NCBI GenBank assembly: GCA_030685235.1
Contig: MU839210.1
Coordinates: 1 to 64,000 of the forward strand
DNA from: Copromyces sp. CBS 386.78
Taxonomy: Eukaryota; Ascomycota; Sordariomycetes; Sordariales; Sordariaceae
Length of the DNA: 64,000 nucleotides
Reading direction: 5' to 3'
The translations under genes and the position numbers were made by a program. The notes beneath the pieces were generated by a model, which saw only the letters and a program-made list of their open reading frames with translations, was not told the DNA's origin and searched no databases. Positions 58,388-64,000 of this stretch are shown piece after piece. Within the stretch, counting starts at the first letter, position 1. Every line of letters starts with the position of its first letter.

Positions 58388-60318
58388 CTATCGTCGTATC
58401 TTCGTTGCGTCATCAGATTCGCTGATCCCCATTTCCTCATCCGCTGCTCTTTGCTCTTCAGGTTGTGCTGACTGTTGTTCGTCTCTCTTGGCGTTTCCTG
58501 CAGGAATCTTCCCAATGATACCAGAGCCTCGGAATGCGACTAAGACGACAGACAGCGAGCAGAGTCCTAACGCCATATGGAACCAGTTGGCGGCTCGGAT
58601 ACCGGCCAAAGACGCGTCCTCCCACTCCTTCATGTATCCGGCGTCCTCAACACTGACACCACGTTGTTTTGCCATCACCGCAGTTTGGATGGCCGTCGCA
58701 ATGGCAAGTCCTAGTGCGCGGCCAATTTGTCCACAAGCGTTGACGAGCGCACCGCCCAAAGCCTGATCAGCCTGCGGAAGCGAGTGACTCGTGAATAGAA
58801 TCAAACACGGCCATGCTGTGTCCGCGCCAATGACAGACAATATCATACCTATGAATGCCCAAGCCCAGTAGGATGTATGAGGAGGGATCGGCGCGGCGAA
58901 GAGGATGCAGGTGATTGCCACGCAAGCGTTTCCGAATGCCAGCATCATGTAGGTGGGCACGCGGGAGAGCAACTGAGAAACGACAAAGGCGCAAATGAGA
59001 CCCATCACTCCAGTTGGCAGGAACCGAAGTGTCGTTTGGATCACAGACTGACCTTGGTAGTCCTGGTAGAAGTAGGTCGCGAACACCAGCCAGCCACTGA
59101 AACTGCTAAAGAACAGAGCCATGATGAGCATAGCTGCGCTGAACCGCTTACTGTGAAACATGGACACCTTCATGATCGGCGCCTGTTTGCCTGTCTTCTC
59201 AAGATGTCGCTGCCAAAGCACAAAGACAACCACTAGGGCGACAGCGACGACGATCAGAACCGGGACCCACGGAGTTCTCCAGCCGACCACATTGCCTTCG
59301 GTGAGCGCGAAGAGAAGGACAAGAAGGCCGACCGTAATCAAGGCCGCTCCAATCCAGTCTACAGATCCCTTGACTGATACTCCGTCTTGGTGCAGAGTAT
59401 GCTTGGGTGGCGGGATCACGAAAACGGATGCCACTGTGATTATGGCTGCGAGAATGGCTATTACGCCGAAAACCCATTTCCATGACGCATATTCGGCAAT
59501 TAGCCCGGCGACTAGATTGCCGAAGACGGCGCCGAGTGGCGCTCCAGCGGCTATTCTCGTTGCATTAACCGTTAGTTGTTGTGCGACAGCAAACGCGCGG
59601 TGGTGGGACATACCATAGCAGCTAAAAGCATAGTTCTTTGCCTTCCCAGGGGGGAAGGTTGTTCCCAGAATACCAATGGCGGTAGGCACGTTCGCCGCCG
59701 CCCCCTTTCCGCACGTACGTATGTCAGTTTGTGTCAATGTCTTTGTGGGAGCTCGCGCGCTAAACATACCAAGCCTTGCAGACCTCGGAAAAGATCGAAT
59801 GCGATTTCATTTGGCAAGAATGGATTGATGACGGTAGTAATGGCTACCCAAGCAGAGCCCCAGATGAAAATCTTGCGCTTGCCATAGATGTCGGCAATGC
59901 GGCCCCAAAGCAGAAGGAAGCAACCAAATGCAAGATTGTACGCAGACACCACCCACTGCAGCCGAGAATCTGGAATGTCCAAGTGCCGTCCGATTGTTGG
60001 CAGGACAATGACAACTGCTTGGCCAGATACAGTCTACAAAGATGGTCAGTACCAAAAACAACACAAGAAATCTCCAGGGCAACTGCATACATTCAGAAAA
60101 CTAGCTCCCGCAAGCGTTGCTACGAGGGCAATGCATCGGGCCTTTGAAAATGGAAGAGTCGGTGGCTGGTCTTGCACGATCTCGTCGACAATCCCAGCGT
60201 CGTCGCTCGTGATGGACTCATTCGAATTCGGCTTGCTGGAAGGTGCTGTCTCCCCCTTCTCCTTTCTCCAAACTTCGTTTCTCTCCGGTGCGGCCTCAAT
60301 CGACCCTACCATCGTCAT
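58388..60318 (-). CDS. DHA2-family MFS transporter, 14 transmembrane segments
   Basis: Four exons (60318-60091, 60033-59770, 59704-59614, 59550-58388) encode 581 residues. The start at 60318 is chosen because the frame has no earlier ATG. The third intron (59613-59551, 63 nt, GTATGT donor, AACTAACG branch, ATAG acceptor) is in frame without a stop; removing it gives the normal CYAAGAPLGAVFGN family sequence. The hydrophilic N-terminus (about 65 residues) precedes 14 hydrophobic segments. MFS motif A is GRIADIYGKRK at about 120-130, and the motif C-like GAPLGAVFG is downstream. The family exports drugs, borate, ammonium or small metabolites by proton exchange; this member resembles the ATR1/AMF1 subgroup. 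Substrate is unknown. No biosynthetic genes lie beside it, which argues against a cluster-specific pump. Confidence 0.9.
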
Positions 60319-61595
60319 TGTTGTGTCTGTTGATATTGACAATGGAAACAGACACCGACAAGCGATCGGCGGGTTGAACGTGGGAAGTCATGGAAATAAG
60401 CATAAAATGATCCCCCGGATTTTCAACGGGTATGGTAAAAGAATAGGAACCACTTTTTACTAATCGGCCATACTTAATCAAGTTAACCATATCGACTTGA
60501 CGCATACTCATTGGCTCGCTTCCGGAGAGTCTTGACCGGTTGGCGTAAAAGCTTTGAGGGGAAGGGTGCGGGAAAGCTTCCCGCCACCGGAGATGTGGTG
60601 CCGGCGACCGACAGGCGGGGGAACATTGAACGAGCACCCATCCGTCGCCGCATCGGAACCGCTTCGTTCGACTGCCGACATCTCTAGCGTTGCTTGTGTG
60701 ACTGCCGTCGCGTGCCACGACGCCCAAGTTTGTTCGGGGAAACGTGGCGCCTGCCTGTTATGTTTTATGCATCGCGGGTATCTTAAGAGTCATGATGATT
60801 TGGGAAGAACAATAGCTGGTATGAGGCAGGTCCCGGGTGGATGACGCCCTCCTTCCCATGGAGATCCTTGGCAGGGTATGCCAAGCCGTGACAACAACCC
60901 ATATCGACTCATTTCGCGATGAGTTGCTTGTCCAACAATGTTCTTGGATAATATTTTAGGCTCAGTTACTTTGGACACCATCCATCAACCAAGGGAAGGA
61001 GGATGTTTCAGGCACGCTCAGTGTTCGGCATGTGAAAATCAGAGCTGTTCAGGAAATCGCGAAAGAGAAACACGCCCAAAAGTGACAACAACCCGGAATA
61101 TTTCCAATCCTGTCGCGGGCAGCTATATGGCATCGTCTCCGTCGACGAAACAAGCTTCACGATGTCCAAGCCAAAGGTTGGCGTGTAATGTGTCTGTCTT
61201 TGTTTCTCGTTCGCCCTCGGTGTTTCTTGACTCAAGGAGTTTTCACCTCTTCCGTGTTTCTTTTACTTCTTTTTTTACCCCCCTTTTTTTGAGTCTTATC
61301 TTTCTTCTCTGTTTCTCTCTCAAGGTTTTCTGAACCAAGAGCAAAATTCCTTGAGGCCTTTTTCTGCCATGGAGCCTGGCATAGCTGAACTTGACTCAAT
61401 GGATAATAACAACAAGTGAAGGCGAAGTCAAAATAAACCACATCATCGAGCAGTCACTCTCAAAGTAAATGACAAGCTTGAAGTCACAGAGCAAGCAACT
61501 TCAAAGAAAAAGACGAGTCAGAAGGGTGAGTCTCTGGCAAGAAGCATAAAGGAGCGCAACCATCCTTTGATTCTGCGGTCGTATCTCTTCAACAC
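60319..61595. other. Intergenic, MFS promoter side
   Basis: No coding frame is supported. T-rich tracts occur at about 61250-61320. The left end is the promoter and leader of the MFS gene. Confidence 0.4.
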
Positions 61596-62050
61596 TCAAC
61601 CATGTTTATTGAATGGAGATTGATTGACAGCAACAATGGATTTCACGACCTTCACAAAACCTGAAAAGATGGCATTGGGAAAGGGTACTTTGTTCTTCTT
61701 GTTTTGCCCGCGCTCTCGTAAGAGGAACTTGAGCGTTGACAGCTCCCTCTAGGATTCAAGAAAACCCTCGATTTTGCATCTAGGACCCCTATTCAACCGT
61801 CTGAGAGCCACCAACCTCTGGTCTCCTTAGTCTTTGACTCTTCAACAAATTTTTTGAAATCTTCTGACAGAACCGTATGGACTTCTGACAGAACCGTGTG
61901 GGCTTTGCCCAATGTGCCGAGTTGATCGGTCAGTTCCGCGACACGATGGTATTCGGGCTCCTAGATATTGACGTAGCTTCGTCGAACTTTTCGAATTGAC
62001 TAGCGAGCGTAGATTGGACTTTAAGTCCGTATTAAAGGTGGGAGAGATAG
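61596..62050 (-). pseudogene. Possible degenerate coding remnant of unknown family
   Basis: Read on the minus strand, three blocks look protein-like but are separated by stops and a frame change. About 62030-61962 reads STLASQFEKFDEATSI. 61960-61793 reads EPEYHRVAELTDQLGTLGKA, continuing through two near-identical HTVLSE units. About 61790-61596 reads KIEGFLES, a TAG stop, then RELSTLKFLLRERG and on. The TAG stops sit where Gln codons would fit, as after C-to-T mutation. Charge and helix pattern suggest a former coiled-coil or helical protein. The family is not recognised, and the whole reading could be chance. Confidence 0.25.
61861..61902. repeat. Tandem duplication of a 21-bp unit
   Basis: CTTCTGACAGAACCGTATGGA at 61861-61881 is followed directly by the same unit with two A-to-G differences (61882-61902). 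In the minus-strand reading it encodes two copies of a 7-residue unit (HTVLSE plus one). Confidence 0.8.
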
Positions 62051-63944
62051 GGTTTGAGATGCTTTCGGAAGAGCTATTCAGGGGGTGAGACCCCAGCGGG
62101 CTGGACCGGATTATAGGTAGGAGAGGAATTGGGGCCGGAGGTGCTCGTACGCGCCGGAAATATTACTTACGACGAGAGAAAAATACCAAACGAATATTCC
62201 AAGCTCTTTCATCCCAACCTGGTGGACGGTTGAAATGAAAGCATGCCCTTCACGCGTCCTTTTGAAAATATTGGATTCTTTCATCTCAACTTTTACACTG
62301 CTTTCGAGCTTTATGTTTGACCTTGGAAACCGCTCTAACGTATGGGTTTTATGCGTACCACAACACAAGCACGATTAATACAAGGTTTAGCAAATGCTCA
62401 ATGGGACACATCACTATCGTATGAAGGATTATGTACCCACGATGCTTGGGGTGAGGGTATGCGTTGTATTCAATAGTTACATCAAGGCCTTCCAACATTT
62501 TCGTTTGTGTGAACATCCATAAGAACTATTATTTACATCCAAAGAAAGTTCTTTGCGACTTCCCGCCCATCCTCCAGGCATATCAGGCCGCGTTCTAGCA
62601 GACCGTGGTCGCCGCTGCCATGGAGGACCCCGAGGACATAACCCCTAATCGATATCCTCTGCGGACGCTTACACCTCTTCGTCGGCGGCCCTCATATCCT
62701 TACGCTGCTGGCGGACAATCTCCACCCCGACCAATGTATTTTGGTTGTCGTATACAATTGGATCCTGCGATGAATCCTCGACCCCGTCGTTGGCCTGATT
62801 CTGTATGATATCGTCGACGACCGTTTTATCGTCGTCATCAGCTACAATCTGCGTTGAATCCGCGTCGGGGCACGCGGCGTCTGTCCCGGGAACTCTTCAC
62901 CTCTCTAGACTGGAGCGCAACCATGCGCTGGCTGCCCATCATGCTTTGATGATTGTGGGGTAGAACCTCCTCATTGTCTCTGACCAACGCCGTGCAAAGG
63001 GAGGTTGGCGACGTCGGCTTCGGATACCGCACGCACAAGGTGAGCATGTGGGGATTGCCATTGGCAATTGATCAAGCCGGTGCCAACATCCCTATGACAG
63101 AGCGCAACATCGAAGACTATCTTACAGAGGTGCGTAAAAGGCGAGACAGATTGTTGAGAGAGAGACAGGAGTCAACGAAAGGTATAGACCTAGAGGGTGA
63201 TCCGGCAGCATATGTCTTTGACTTATTGTATCTCGCCCTACGCAGACAATCCGGAAGGATTAACGAAGATCAACACCTACGAGGTCCTGTGTTGCAACCA
63301 GCTTCTCGATCATCATCCTGAACCTTACCTGCTGGGCGGTGGTCAACGGCATCGGGGTTGGAGCTGCGAGTGACTGCGCTGTGTTCGAATGATTCTGGCG
63401 GAGGTATATGGATACCTTACCCTCAATCGTTGCCATGGAGGTGAATATCCACGATGCGAGGCTAATAACGCTATCGTTAATATCTGAGGGGCATATCTGG
63501 GAAGAATGCCAACACCTCTGGTATGTGTGTATCATCCAACCAAAAATATCAAAAAGAACAATCCACTGCTATGAATGAGCATTGAAAGTTTTCATTATGG
63601 AGGCTCTCAATGCTCAATGCCATCTCGTATATCTTCCTTCTCAACAACATTCTTTATCCTTCTGGTGGATAGGAAACCCAACTATTTTAGGTTGATTTCA
63701 CAGAAACACCATTGACGGCCGTTCAAGGAGTGCCAATATCTTTCATCTCATCCCTTTTGCACGTCCAAAACTTTCTCCCGCCTTCCGAAAGACCAGAACT
63801 CCACCAGAACTTTCACGGAATCACCATTCACCAACATCCATAACCACTAAAAACTTTCATCTCATCCCTTTCACATCCACAGCCACTTATTGTTGTCGCG
63901 CATTCACTTATCGCTTTCGAAAAGTGGGAACCGTAGGAGAAGGG
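62051..63944. other. Unassigned DNA upstream of the window end
   Basis: Frames at 62605-62808 (+), 62953-63321 (+) and 63260-63535 (-) are short, overlap or converge, and have no family motif. They may be remnants of one former gene or chance. The last 200 bp looks like a promoter (see the TATA entry). Confidence 0.35.
63740..63871. repeat. Two identical 18-bp direct repeats in a promoter region
   Basis: CTTTCATCTCATCCCTTT occurs at 63740-63757 and again at 63854-63871, 114 bp apart and about 200 and 85 bp upstream of the TATA box. They are candidates for regulatory sites of the gene that starts at or beyond the window end. Confidence 0.65.
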
Positions 63945-63951
63945 TATAAAA
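63945..63951 (+). promoter_or_regulatory. TATA box of a gene starting at or beyond the window end
   Basis: TATAAAA followed by a CT-rich run (CTCCCTCC, then TTTCCTTTCTCTTCTCC) reaches the last base of the window. The pattern repeats the architecture upstream of the PAM2 gene. The coding region is not in view. Confidence 0.55.
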
Positions 63952-64000
63952 TCTCCCTCCTGGACCAGCACTTTTCCTTTCTCTTCTCCTGTTCAACCAT

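Noticed and set aside
49630..60318. Biosynthetic gene cluster linking the dioxygenase and the MFS exporter
   Set aside because: The two are 4 kb apart with no supported gene between, and no backbone enzyme or pathway regulator is in the window.
62605..63535. Three frames (62605-62808 +, 62953-63321 +, 63260-63535 -) as a gene
   Set aside because: They converge or overlap, cannot be joined in phase with clear splice sites, and match nothing I know; kept only as unassigned DNA.
1..64000. CRISPR array, prophage or bacterial operon
   Set aside because: No regularly spaced repeats of that kind; spliced genes, intron-containing tRNAs and RIP show a fungal nuclear genome.

Overview
This window looks like nuclear DNA of a filamentous ascomycete, most likely a Sordariales species close to Neurospora. 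The basis is as follows. The genes carry short introns (about 55-130 nt) with GTRNGT donors and CTAAC-type branch points. The tRNA-Phe and tRNA-Leu genes have introns. There is a lone, dispersed 5S rRNA gene of Neurospora type. There is a HET-domain protein. The first 6.7 kb is extremely AT-rich, depleted of CpA/TpG, and shows C-to-T stop codons in a copia retrotransposon, which is the signature of repeat-induced point mutation (RIP). The species call is inference.

Layout. Positions 1-530 are short inverted and direct repeats. Positions 530-6715 are RIP-ravaged DNA: an unidentified degenerate element (530-2460), a roughly 0.5 kb island of normal composition (2480-3050), and a copia pol remnant (3110-6705). 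From about 6.7 kb onward composition is normal and genes are widely spaced. In order they are: a small PAM2-motif protein (8113, +); tRNA-Phe (9833, +); a secreted GH16 glucanase (10600-11528, -); tRNA-Leu (13996-14102, -); a secreted M28 aminopeptidase with a PA domain (14579-16168, -); mitochondrial Tam41 (18745-20529, -); spindle checkpoint Mad1 (21906-24456, +); the endocytic muniscin Syp1 (25564-28597, -, six exons); a Csk1-like kinase (29666-30940, +); a HET-domain protein (31310-34183, +); a disordered proline-rich protein (36042-39002, +); 5S rRNA (39533-39651, -); a large disordered protein with two CxxC..H..C fingers (40693-44364, -); annexin (46261-47831, -); a secreted Ser/Thr-rich protein (49630-50349, +); an ethylene-forming-enzyme-like 2-oxoglutarate dioxygenase with a mitochondrial-type leader (52909-54393, +); and a 14-TM DHA2 MFS exporter (58388-60318, -). 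The window ends in a TATA-containing promoter for a gene starting at or beyond 64000.

The genes do not form an obvious pathway or biosynthetic cluster. They are a normal mix of housekeeping genes (tam41, mad1, syp1, annexin) and accessory genes (HET protein, glucanase, aminopeptidase, exporter). Two divergent pairs share upstream DNA: tam41/mad1 and syp1/csk1-like. The most interesting items are the ethylene-forming-enzyme homologue, which keeps every active-site residue I could align and adds an N-terminal extension of about 88 residues; a matched pair of C-X2-C-X12-H-X5-C fingers, one assembled only by splicing; the small PAM2 protein; a kinase lacking the catalytic-loop Asn; and a three-copy palindrome array at 18.1 kb. 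Exon structures were derived by eye from splice motifs and phase and have not been checked against transcripts.
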